DNA of 64,000 nt from Struthidea cinerea (Eukaryota > Chordata > Aves > Passeriformes > Corcoracidae): contig VZTI01005570.1 in NCBI GenBank assembly GCA_013397865.1, positions 661,675-725,674 of the forward strand, written 5' to 3'. Shown here piece by piece: positions 52,201 through 63,947 of this stretch. The notes under the pieces were generated by a model. The model was not told where the DNA came from and made no database searches. It saw only the letters and a program-made list of their open reading frames with translations. Position numbers and translations under genes: made by a program. Every line of letters starts with the position of its first letter. The first letter of the stretch is position 1.

Positions 52201-53259
52201 GATACACGGCTTCGTGGGACTTACTCATAGCAAATAAATGCCAATAAATTAAAAAACTGTATACAAAAAAAAAAAGAATTAAAAGTAACACATTCAGATC
52301 CAACAGTGGATTATTTATTAAACAATTTTACAAATATCTAAATGTTTTCACCTAAATAAACAATTTGAATATAAGCTTTCATTTTAGATCAGTCCACCGC
52401 ATCGATGAAGTTGGAGACAAATTTCAAAGGGAATATTTGTATCTGTAGGCAGCATTTGATTTTCTCCTTATAATTAATTACTTAAAAAATTTAATATATT
52501 CCTTGCCTCTATATTTATAGCCAAAAATTACATAGTTAAGATACTCTTGCTCATCAGAAACAAGCGGGATTAAAAGATTTTTACTGCAGATAAACTCACA
52601 TGAAATTCAAAAAATCATGTTGTTTTTCTAAATATTGGGGGGACTGTTAAATTTATAAACAAATATTTCTTTAAAGAAAATAGATTTAATCCTTTCTGAA
52701 GACTCATGATATTCTGTAAAAAATTATTGATGGTTTTAACAGCCAATCTGATTGTTTTCCAAGTTTCCAGAATACCAAAGCTGCAAATGCTTAATAATGT
52801 TTTTTGAGTTTTCACATGAAAGGGAAAACTATTCCTGAGCCTTCATGTTACTGCTCTGACCTCCCTGGTCTCAGAAAGCATTCTATCTTCAAGTGTGTTT
52901 AGAATTACATTTTTTTTCTAACTGCATATCATGTCCTTTTTACAGAGTACAATATCTGGGACTTTAATGCTATTACACCCTTCAATCCTTCAAAAATAGG
53001 ATTAACTCCTTTTTAAAGTTCCAGTAAGGGACATTCTTGGCACAGTCTGCATGAGAACTTGCTTCCTTCCTGCCTCAAACCACCAGATCATATCACACTT
53101 CATAGGACAGAGAAAAAAAAAAAAAGCATAAAAAAATAAAGACATGAGGACTCTAAGATATTGCCCTCATAAAGAGTCTGTTAGGCTCTGTAAGCTTGCA
53201 AGTTTCTAACATGAAATTCTGCCAATGAATTTGCTGGAGCAAAGGATTTAATTTTGATT

Positions 53260-53480
53260 CTTCTGTGTTTTGCCTCGATGATAAATAAGATCCAGCAATT
53301 AATGACCATTTGTGTGCTGCCCATCAAAAATGTTACATGGATCAAAGATGAGCAAATATTTCATGCACTAAAAGTGCACAACAGAGATGGCAGAAAGAAG
53401 TAAAGTAAACGAGGAGCAAAGAAATTAACATATAATCAAATTGTTATCATCAGTTGGGATGATTTATGAACTTGCATTAA
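53260..53480. promoter_or_regulatory. Possible regulatory element (weak)
   Basis: Within about 220 bp there are GATCAAAGATG (a TCF/LEF-like core), CAATTAATGACC (homeodomain-like), GATAAATAAGA (GATA/forkhead-like) and AACATATAATC. This density of developmental-factor-like words in a gene-poor region resembles enhancers. Such words are also common in any AT-rich DNA, so the call rests on weak evidence. Confidence 0.12.
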
Positions 53481-56291
53481 CTTGAGTTGTACCAGAGTTT
53501 TAGAAAATTATACTTTAGAAATGCACATAAACATCTTGGATGTAGCCATAATTCAATCTTCAAAAATTAATAAAAGCTCCAAATTTGTTTTCATATTTTC
53601 AGATTTCTATATTCATACAGGTATTGGAATGAATTTATTCATCAGAAATGTTCTAATATTTGGTCACTTCTTAATAGTTGATTAATTTTGGCACAAGAGT
53701 TTTCAACTGGGCTGATTTCATTCAAGGTCATGTGGCTGACTCATGTTGAACATGTTCATAGCAGTTAATGTTGCAAGTAGTACAACTAAACATTAATAAC
53801 ATGACTGGTTACAAAATCTGTAGGACAATTAGTCTTTATATATTTTAAGCCTATTAAGCACTCCTACATTTAAACTAGATGTAAAATAAATAGCTCTTTG
53901 GTCTGTACTTCGCATGTCGGCTCAGTAAATTAATGCTTTCAAGGCAATTAAAAATCTAAAATAATCTGGAAGCACAAAGTCCTGCTGAAAATACAGCAAT
54001 ATATTAAATGGATGGGTTTTTAATCCAAGGAATCAAATTGTGAAATTGCTGTTTTGTGAAAGTTCAGGCAAGAGTTTTTTTGTCACCTCTGACAGAATCA
54101 GCAAATGTAACTTTGCCTTCAGCGTTTGGTGTTTACCTGGACCTCCCGATAAAAAGCAGGGAAATGTCAGGTGAGCACTGAAATGACTAACGCTACAGCT
54201 CAGTGTTATTAATACTATTATTTTCCACACTTTCCTGGAACACATGACAGAAAGCCCACTCATGTCAGAAGCTGAGAATATTAACCAAGTTGTGTTTCTT
54301 TATAAAAGTGTGAACTATTTATCAAAACAATAGATGTAAAGTACATTTGCTTCATATACTAACTATACCTACAATGTAATAGACACAGAAATGTATTCTC
54401 TAGAAGCAGAAATATAATTTAGAAATAAAAGCTTATGCAGGTAAGTACTTTTGTAATGAAAGAGCAGTTTAAAAGAAGGAGCTAAAGCAGAGAAGTTTAG
54501 GATATGTTAAGCAAACAAACTCAGCAGTCATAACAGGCAAGATAGGATTTTCAAACCTTTCCTGCTTTGAGACACCACTCTGCTCTGCTCCCCAGTTAGA
54601 AAGGAGAAATAAGAACTGCACTCTTGCAATATCCATGTGGAATACACTGTTGACAGCTGTGTACATAAATTTACACAGCCAATAAAACACACCATTCTAA
54701 CAGCACACGGAGAGCATCTGCACACCCACAGCAACGTTTTAAATCACAGGTTTTTCTCCTGTCCAAAGTCACACATTCATCTGTGTCTGAAATGGGCATG
54801 TACATCTGAACTTATTTTATTCACCTTTCTGAACCAGGAGAATATTTAAAAAAATACTTTAGGTTACCTTAATAGGACAAGTTGTAGAATGTATTACAAC
54901 GTAGAAGACTTGCCAAGAAAATGTAAGCAGAGAAATATGAAACTGCTTTGCTTTAAATGTAACTTTCGATAATAAGAGCTGCAATTACTAATCAAGGACA
55001 TCAAAGACAAAACACATACACTCCAAAAGAATTTAAATGCAAATTACTCCTTCAAAAAGACACAGCTTCATGCAATGTAGTTAGATTCCTACCAATTATA
55101 GCATTAGAAGATTAATAGTAAAATACAAAACATAAGTAGGAATGGGAAAACATAGGACACAACAGGAACTTTTTTTTTCTTTCCCCAGAAATACCATTTT
55201 TTATTTATGTTAATCATTAAACAGGCAGACAGAAAAAAATGACAAGCTGGGGCTATAAGACTGAGATTTTCTTCATCACTTCTGTTTCTGTGATGCTGTC
55301 TTCCTGATATCAATATCTGTTTCTCAGGGTTTTCTTCCAGCCCTTGCTATTTCTCAGCCCCATTTTCCTTTTCTCTAACTTAATTTAATTTAATTCAATT
55401 CAATTTTCCTTAAATTAAATAATGGTGTTTGGCTTTACAGGTTACATGCTCTTGCAGCGGGTTTCACAGTTTTAAATAAGTCATAGAGGGAATCCTGGCA
55501 GAACTTTCCTGTAGTGAGTATGGGGGAGATTGAGCTAAAATGAATGCCAGTAAATGAAGTCCAAGCCCTAGGAGTCTCTACTACAGCATTTTTCCATTCA
55601 CAGACAACATGTAAGACAACGTTGATTAATGACTTTCCGTCTTCATATATCACATTACACTTCAATTAAAGATAGATTTTGAAGTTTGTGGCTTGACAGT
55701 ACAGTAAATCTGGCTTTAAATTTGACAGCGCTGGATCAAAATCAATACAGTCATAGAGGATAAAAATGCTGATCCAGCACAGGCTCCGCCTGCTCGCTCC
55801 AAATCATTCTGAGCATTCGTAGAGTAATTTCAGACCAACCACTTTTCTGCTGAATAAGATGTCTCGGTAACACTTTTCTACAAGGAGACATCACAGAATG
55901 AATCTTATGACTAACCAAGGTGACAAAAACTCCACATCACTGATCCCTCGTTCTATAATCTGCCAGACAGATTATTTGACTTCCCACTCGATCACACTGA
56001 GATCAACTTTGTACAGTAGTGCACGATTAAACAACATGGAGCAGCCTGTCCCCAGGTTAGAGAGAAACACAGATGCTTCTGGGGCAAGAAAGCAGCATCC
56101 ACATCTTCAGGGGCCAGGAGTGCAAATAAACTGTGTCTGTGGGTTAGAAGTGCAGCTGGTTCCAAGAGCTGGATGAACTCCTCATTGTCTTGTTAGAGAC
56201 AGTTCCCTTTGTGGGGTAAATACCTGTTTCAAGTAACTTCTGCATTCTCTGCCCTGGAGAAGCTGAGTTATCAAATCCAAATCTTGGCATG

Positions 56292-56881
56292 TGTCGTGGG
56301 GTGACTTTATAATGTGTATCCCCTATCGCTACCCTATGCCCACCAATCTTGTCTGTGTCTTTAAACTGAGCCTGAGAAGGACAGAAAACAAAAAACGTTT
56401 CAAAGCAGTTGTTTCAAGGACACGGAGATACGCTCCTCTGTTTCTGCGGTACCCTTGGGTTTTTTTTTTCTTCGGCTCTTTTTCTCCCAGCGAGAGACGG
56501 AGGGTTGAATTTCATTTTCCTAGGATTTTTGGGTTTTTTTGTTCTTTTCTTCTCTTCTGGATTGTTTCAACAACATCTGAACACATCAGGAGAATTTTCC
56601 CGGAGGCCCGGGGGGGTGGCCCCTCGCCGACCAGCTCCGAGGAGGAGAGAGACCGCACCTACAGAGGACCTCTGAAATCTTCTCAGGTTTTCTCTCCACA
56701 GAGAGAGAGATCACATTATTTAGCATTATTATTCCCCACCTGTGTGTTTGTTAAATAAATAGCCTGTTATCTCTTTCACTTTCCTTTGAGAAAATTTTTT
56801 CCCGAACCTGGGGGGGAGGGGTGGTTGCGACCTGACTTCTGTCAGGGGATATTCTCCTCCAAATTTGTCCAAACTAGGACA
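56292..56881 (+). mobile_element. Solo endogenous retroviral LTR, 590 bp
   Basis: The element begins TGTCGTGGGGTGACTTTA and ends AACTAGGACA, giving TG...CA termini. GCATG stands directly outside both ends (56,287-56,291 and 56,882-56,886), a perfect 5-bp target-site duplication of the kind left by ERVL/ERVK-type elements. A polyadenylation signal AATAAA lies at 56,754-56,759, leaving about 120 bp of R/U5 to the 3' end. There are two G-rich stretches, near 56,601-56,625 and 56,808-56,823, and several T-rich tracts. With target duplications on both sides and no primer-binding site or gag-pol sequence beside it, this is a solo LTR left after recombination between the two LTRs of a provirus. I cannot name the family with certainty. 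Confidence 0.9.
56754..56759 (+). promoter_or_regulatory. LTR polyadenylation signal
   Basis: AATAAA lies about 120 bp before the 3' end of the 590-bp LTR, at the usual place near the R region. It fixes the orientation of the LTR as plus strand. Confidence 0.7.
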
Positions 56882-56886
56882 GCATG

Positions 56887-59800
56887 CCTTAAGTCCCCCC
56901 CTGGAAGTGGGCTGAAGGGTTGTGTGCTTCCAAGATATGGGAGGACAAATGAGCCAAACGGCTCCTGTTCTTTGAACAAGTTCAAGAAATACTGAACTAA
57001 AAGCTGTACCCGTAACGACCCCAAGAGGACACCAGGTTTACACTGCCCCACAAAGAAATGGGACACAGGAAAGGCCAAATCTGCACAAAAATAAACAAGA
57101 AACATAAAAAGTAAGTTTATTTGAGAGAGAATCTGAATCAAATTTTAAGTGTTGGAATACGAAACGTCATTTTGAGAGTGACAACGCTAGAGAAACTGAA
57201 CACTGTAAAAAGTATGAATTTTGCTTTTAAATTGCTTTCTACTGTCTCAGCTTATAAACACTTAGAATCTACAGCTGGCAACAAAATGCAGTTTTATCTA
57301 ATATGGTTTTCCCATCATCTGTCTCCAAAGAAATATCTCAAATGATGTGTAAGCAGTTTTACTTAGAATAAAAGTCTGTAACATTAGAATAAAAGTCTGT
57401 AATAGTGTTACAACGTGAAAGTGGCACTTAGTAAATGCAACCAGAAAACAGAATGTGATTCAGTAAGAATTAATATCCTAAACTGATGCACAATGAAAAC
57501 ACATTTTCCGTCAAACCTATTTAATGCAGCCTCGTTTCTTCTGTGCAGCAAGGCAGCAGAGGGGGCTGGGATCCTGTGGGGAAAGAGCCCACAAAGCCAC
57601 TATGGATTTCTTGCTCATCCATACTCCAGCATAGGGAATCAAAAATACTCATATATTGTTTTGTCCCCTGATTTATTTATTTTTTTTTTAATTCTTAAAA
57701 GGATGGTCAGATGCCTTCACAATTTGCAGCTTCTGCTCCCCTGACTTCCAGCTTCTCCTCTGACTAGGCAGAAGACAGAGCACAGCCTCTGCAGCAGGTT
57801 AGACCTGGGGAAGGGCTGGGAGGGATTTCGAGTTAGTGAATACAACAGACTCTACTATTTGGTGCTTGGCCAGTGGGAATTCCCAGAGTTCAGTTAGGGA
57901 TCTCTAGCCCTTTGTTCTATCTCAGCTATGTAAAAAAACCCTTTGGGGTTCTGGTTTGCATTTAGTGTCAAAAAAGAGAGTTTTGTTTTAGGACTGAGAA
58001 CAGAACCTTCAGCTGTTCATAAAGAAAGATACGTAAAAATGCAAAACTCAAGATTATCATACCCTTGTGGGGTTGGTGTTAATATGCAGGCTTTGAAGAA
58101 AATTCACACATGGATTTCAGAAATTCCTAGTTTGGGTTTAGCTCTCTCTTTAACCCCCATAGTTTATAACCTGTATCTTACAGATTAAACTAGTTGCATG
58201 TCAAGAACAAAGCCAAACAAAACTATAGCTCTCACACCATTATATTTCTTTCCTCATTATACATGGACAAAAATGCTCCATGTCATAAATATTACATAAG
58301 AGGCAATACATTTCAATAAAGCAAATGGATACATTTTTGAAGATCAGGTATAAGATTGCCCATATTTCACTTAAATCTTCAAAGAAGCAAATAAATTATT
58401 TTTAACAAGCCAGTAATAAGCCTGACATGCAAAGTAAATGTGCTGAATTTTTTTAATGAAACATGTGGAAAATTTCATATTAGACATCAATTAATTCCTT
58501 GCTTTCTAAACATAAAAAAGATTATAACTCAAAGCGATTTTAAGCAGTACCTTTCCTGAATTCTTCCGTCTTTCCCCATAAAAAGCAGTGTGTGCTTTTT
58601 TTCCAACCAAAAGGAAGCACCAATGATATTCTTAAAAAGTACTTACTGGAAAAAACAAGTTGGTGGGAAATGTTTTAGTTAGTTACACTATTACAGGGTC
58701 AGGTTCTGAGTCTAGGATCTGGATGTCAACAAGCTCAATTCTTCCTCATCAGCACTTTGGATTTCTATGGGCAGAGTACAAATACTCTTATCAAAATCCA
58801 GACCAAAACAAATAGGTAAGATAATTAAGAATAATGTATTTGAACTTCACACCTGTAGAACATTTTTTAATTAATGTTAAACATTTTTTTGAGAGCCAGA
58901 TAGCTAGCTGTGGAAAATATAGTAGTGTGAGGTGACCCACAGCACTAAAGCATTTGATCATTTCATTCCTCTTCAAGAAAGAGTATAAACATGTGTTTAA
59001 CTTTAATCACAGATCATCCTACTGCTTTCATCTGGTCATAATCATTAACCATAAACACGTGCTTAAATGCCTCACCGGAAAGGGATGAGATTACTCACAC
59101 TCCTACAGTAAATTTTATGCTTCTGTGTTGTAGAGGCCTCTTGGCAGGCTGAGCTGAGCATGCTCCCAGCGGACACGAGCTGTGATGCCCTGCAGCAGGC
59201 ACTGCACGGCGCCTTCCTGCCCGCTGCTCAACAAGTCATGGGGTGGGGGTCATGTCAGACAGCTCTGCACAGGGCGCTCCAGCGAGACTTGGCCAAAACT
59301 CTTGTGAAAAACTACAGCCGGTGAATTGAGCCAGCTCCCAGAAATCTTCTAACACTGAAATTAATCCTTTTTTCAGTAAGACCACTGACTAAAGTTAACA
59401 GTTATTGCCAAGTCCACTTGTTAGGTGCTAAGATTAAAGTCTAGCTATTAACAAGCCTAAATCGGCGGTGGTGAGGGCTGCAGAACCACGCTTTTGGTGT
59501 ATACAAAGACTATCTTCTGTAAAATATCGAGCTTATTTTTGCACAGAGCCTCAAGCTACGGTACTGGAGATGTGGTCTGTGTGTCAGCTCTCCCTCTCTT
59601 AACATACCATATTTATGGCCCTTATGACTGCAATGTCTAACTGCCTTCCTAGGAACTGGGAGATAAAAGTAAACCAGACAGAGCTCACAGTAGCAAGCTG
59701 AAATCCATTTCCAGGGAATTAAATTCAGCTCAGAACATGTATCAAATATCAAGCCCTTCTTCTTGGCATAAAAACTGTGCTACAAAAGGACCAAACAAAT

Positions 59801-62744
59801 TGCTTCCAAATCGCCCACAATTTCATACATAGTCGCGTCAAGTTGTTTAATCCAGTAAAAAGCTGGTGGCAGCACCAAGGCAGACAAACAAGCATATGAG
59901 CACTTAAAGAAAATAGGATCTGTGAAACTAATAGAGATCAACACTGTAACCCAGCTGTTTGGTTTGGAGCCACTCGCGGAGCAGTGTGTTTAGCATATAA
60001 GCCATTTGTCACAGCTGTTCCTGCACTTAACTGAACCATTCCCCCTAACTGGATCGCTGCACCGGATTGCCACGCTACGCCGGCTGTCAGGACAGGGGTT
60101 TTTTCATGTCTGGACAATCAAACAGCCTTTGATAAATGATACCACTTGTTATGAAAACAAGCATCACTTGTCCCAAGGAACAGTAACTCTGGACTATGTC
60201 CATCACTTGGAAAAGACTTCACCTACTGTAGGTGCTAAAAAGCTAGAAGCAGAGAAATTCTTCAGCCTTTTCTCAATATTCTGTGAGCAGACTGTCTTTC
60301 CTATGTAAACTATTTTAAACAAGGTCACAGTTTCATAAACTTCTTGCACCCGCAGGCTGTTTTTCAAGATTGTTATGGCTTTGACTTTGAAAATATTTTG
60401 GAATAGGTATCTTAGAACTTGGCCAGTCCTCTCAAGGGGTGGATGGCCAAGGAACCAATTACCTATTGCCACTCAACACACTTTTGCGATCTATCCTATA
60501 TAGTAGTCAGAAAATTATTAAAGAAAAGCTTCGGCTTCCACTTGTTCATGAGCCTGGACTCTGTGTCATTTTCTTTATGCGCCTCGGACGTAACAGCGAC
60601 ACACCTACTGCCTGCCATTCTTCTGTCACAGTTCCTGAGGAATCCTCTACCTGCCTCATAATATTTCTGCAATTAAAGCACCTGCCATTTTACAGTCTTG
60701 CAGCACAAAACAAGAATTTTGAGTATGCACCTTAAAAAATAATACATCTCAAGTAGCTGTTTTACTTACACTAAACTGAAAATATTTTCTTAGCATCTAC
60801 ATTGGCATGACTGGTTTTGTTCCTGTAGTTAACATCATTCCCAAAATCAATTCTATTTTTTATAGAGCCAACAAACTTGAAAAAGGATATTCAAGTTAAA
60901 ACAAGGTAGTAATCCAGAATTAGATTTGTCATTTGGCTATTTCTCAGCATTTAAGAAATACACAAAACCAAATTGCCAGTTTTTGTCTGCACAATTCTTT
61001 AGTCAGCTGAATTCCAGCCTAACTTACAGAGAAAAAACTCAGGCATCAGCATGGTTACACATTTATGTTTTTCCAGATAAACCCTGTGATACAATAAAGT
61101 ATTTTGGTAACACTAAAATCAGTAAGAGATATTAGTTAAATATTTTTAGATTCTTTGGCCCATAATGTGTGAGCATGCAAACATTCAGTGAAAATCAGAG
61201 GATAATACAAACCAACGAAGTGGGGGTGGGGAGGGGGGAACAAATCAAAACACAGACCTCCTCCCACCCCCAAATTCTGAGGCAGTGATACATCCACATT
61301 TGAAGTCCCAAAGCTGAGAAAAAGATTTCATCTCTACCCTGGGCAACATATTGTCCATATTTAAACTTGTTTTAAAAATAACTGAATAGGTTCACATGTC
61401 ACAAGATTGCATTTTCTTACTTAACAGTTCCAGCGGTTGCTCTGGCGCCCCAGCCCCTCTGGCAGTTCCAGCAGGGAGAGTGAACAATGGACAAACACAC
61501 ACAGAACCCACAGCATCTTTTTGGATCTCTCACATCTCCGACTTTTAGGGAGAATTAGCACGATGGTGAGGGAAAACCTGAATTGCCTTTAGCTTTATGG
61601 TAGTTAGCACAGCACTTGTTTGTAAATGGGATCTCAGGAGAGAGCAAGATGTGTTTAGGCTCCTAAAAGGAAGGATTTAATTGAGGAGAAGGGGAATATT
61701 ATCTCTTTGAATGGTTGTAGGTCACAAAAAGGAGGGAGTACAATTTAAATGCAGTGGCAGACTCCTGCCAGGGGGGTAACTGCTACCAAAAGAAGTCTTC
61801 TGAGTGGTGAACAGTACAGAATAATAATGAAGTTGATTCTGTCAGAAACACTCAAAAATTTTATGCTGCTAAAAAGAGATTTAAAAAATCCATGACCTTA
61901 ATTATTTCTTTCAAATTTGTCTGTGAAAGAGCAGCTGTGGCACTGCTTCCCAAGCAGTACTTTTCAAGATAGGCAAAAAGTGCACTATCCAAAATTCCTT
62001 CTTCTGAATTTTTTTGTAGAAATAATTCTTGCTTCACAGACATGTGCAGGTGCCTTAATCTCCCTAAAAATCCTAAAATTACTTTATCTTGAAATAGTGT
62101 GATTATCTGCAATAAATGTAGATATTTCAACAAATTAGTAAAATTAATTCTTTTTCTGAAACAATCTGAACTGGTCCAGATCTACTGACAAGGAGGTGAA
62201 TTACTGATTGTAAATTTTAAGGTCTAGAATGAATCTAATGTAATTTGTCATTACCAAATGTGTTAAACCTGTCAGAAACAGAAGATACGTTTTTTTTTTT
62301 TCCACTGAGGTCATGAAACAAAAATATTTGTTAACGTTTGGGACAAAAATAAGAAGAGTAGATAGATTCACTGGCAGAAAATAAGTTCTGTGACTCCAGG
62401 ATCACTTAGGAGATTTTAAAGCCTTAAACTGAAGGACAGATTGATCATCATGAAAATTAAACACAGTTTACTTTGATTGGCATCACAACTCCTATAAATT
62501 GCTTTTACTGATTTCTATTTTTCTAAATAAACTTAACTGTATTTGCTGGCATACAAACAGCCAATATTTCCTTTGAAAATATACAGGTTCCTCCAGATCT
62601 GTCCAAACTTGTTTCTAAAAGCTACTAAAAATCTAGGGAAGAGCTTGTAAAGGCTGGCTTGTAAGACTAAAAATCCAGAAAAGAGCCCAGCTCTCTTCAT
62701 TCACCTCTTGTAAGTGGAAAGGTGAGTCCTGGTTGTCCCTGTTA
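56887..62744. other. Non-coding stretch, about 5.9 kb
   Basis: No gene is recognised. It includes a 21-bp tandem duplication at 57,363-57,404 and a GC-richer patch at 59,150-59,340. A G-rich run at about 61,220-61,238 is followed by C-rich sequence at 61,260-61,270, and a T12 tract lies at 62,290-62,301. Frames are at most 100 codons and resemble no known protein. Confidence 0.55.
57363..57404. repeat. 21-bp tandem duplication
   Basis: A 21-bp unit beginning TTAGAATAAAAGTCTGTAA is present twice head to tail with one difference near its end (ACA versus ATA). It is likely a recent local duplication. Confidence 0.93.
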
Positions 62745-62803
62745 AACGTTGGACTCGATGTTCTTGGAGGACTCTTCCAACCTTAACAGCTCTATGATTC
62801 TGG
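62745..62803 (+). mobile_element. CR1 LINE 3' tip, plus strand
   Basis: GTTGGACTCGATGTTCTTGG is followed by GACTCTTCCAACCTT and ends in CTCTATGATTCTG. This is the characteristic last 60 or so bases of a bird CR1 element. CR1 tails are also borrowed by some bird SINEs, but I see no tRNA-like head upstream, so a severely 5'-truncated CR1 is the simpler reading. No coding sequence is left. Confidence 0.87.
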
Positions 62804-63947
62804 GATAAGCATGAATTCTGTTCTGAATCAGCTGTTAGGTGGTAAAGGGAATCTGTAACGTTGTTTTGAACTTCCATCCAGATCAAAAGAATGAGGATGA
62901 AAAACTAGTTGTGTTTCACATGTTTTAAAAAATTGAATTATTCAGGGGAATTAAAAAAAAAAATAATAAAAAGCTGCAACTGAACAGCAAGAAAAAAAGA
63001 CTTTGATGGGGTAGGGAACTAACTGGAAACTACTTGGAAGCTTGGACAGAGGGAAGGGAAACACCCAACATAAAAATAAACTATTTAATAAAGGGTGCAT
63101 GTTGGAAAAAGGCAACGCTCATTTTTTTTTTCATTAACATCTACGCGTCACCTTTACAGAGCAGCACAGCCCCCAGCCCCAGGAGCACCATCCCCAGTGC
63201 CCGGCGCTGGCTGACTTCTGCTGTGTTACAGCTGGAGGTTCAGTAGGCTGATTGCTCCATGTCATCTCCTGCATTTTTTAACAAAGCACGCAGATCCTTA
63301 CGGAATACTGATGGCATTTGCTGTACACATCTGTTTTTACGAGACAGAAGCTATCTGTTTGTCAGTCACATTGCATCTGCCTCGTACCACCATTCACAAT
63401 ATTGCTATTTCCAAATGCTTTGCTCATGTTTTCTTTTTCCTGCTGTTTAAAACTGCAAGTGATGAGACAGCACTGCCACATTTCAGACATCTCTTCAGAC
63501 ACAACGGGACAACAAAGTGAGTGTCTCTTCGTGATGACAATCCCAAATGGGCTGAAGCTCCAAGTTCAGGTAAGATGTTTTTGTAGTACATCTACATACT
63601 AACTCTATCTCCACGATCCTTTGCTTCAGCTGCTGTGGTCAAACAAACAAATTCTTTTTGACATGTAAGATAAAAGCCTTGCTCCAGTCTTTTGGCCTTT
63701 CTTATCAAGTAATCCAGAAAGATAGGACATGAAGTATTCACCAGAATTATTCAAATCTGGCTGACTGTGATGAGCAGTGAAATTCAAACTTCTAGATAGA
63801 ATGTATTATGTTCTTTTAGTTTAACTCCAACTTTTAATTCCATTTACTTGATAAATAGGGCCATTTTGAGGCTCACTGCAGGTTCTGTTATATGTTTTAT
63901 TCATTCCTCAGTGGTACCCCACACCACTGAACGGGGTGGGGAGGGTA
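62804..63947. other. Non-coding stretch before the terminal microsatellite
   Basis: No gene is recognised. Three overlapping frames between 63,259 and 63,602 are open, but none resembles a known family. The second copy of the dispersed 23-bp match lies at 63,567-63,589. A T-run is present near 63,123 and A-runs near 62,950. Confidence 0.5.
63567..63589. repeat. Dispersed 23-bp near match, copy 2
   Basis: CAGGTAAGATGT followed by TTTTGTAGTAC matches 43,898-43,920 at 21 of 23 positions. It contains a splice-donor-like CAG/GTAAGA in both copies, which may explain part of the resemblance. Confidence 0.45.

Larger units (their letters stand above)
49907..56286. other. Non-coding stretch with two GC-richer blocks
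   Basis: No gene is recognised. The block 51,360-51,600 contains CACCGCCCCC and several CpGs. The block 52,070-52,200 is CpG-richer still and, on the minus strand, ends in CACAG/GTAATT, a donor-like site. Other sequence is AT-rich, with TAATT-type low complexity at about 55,378-55,405 and A-runs near 53,112. The open frame at 50,840-51,247 (135 codons) is not recognisable. Confidence 0.5.

Noticed and set aside
62745..62803. tRNA-derived SINE with a CR1-like tail
   Set aside because: No tRNA-like head or A/B boxes precede the tail, so a truncated CR1 is simpler.
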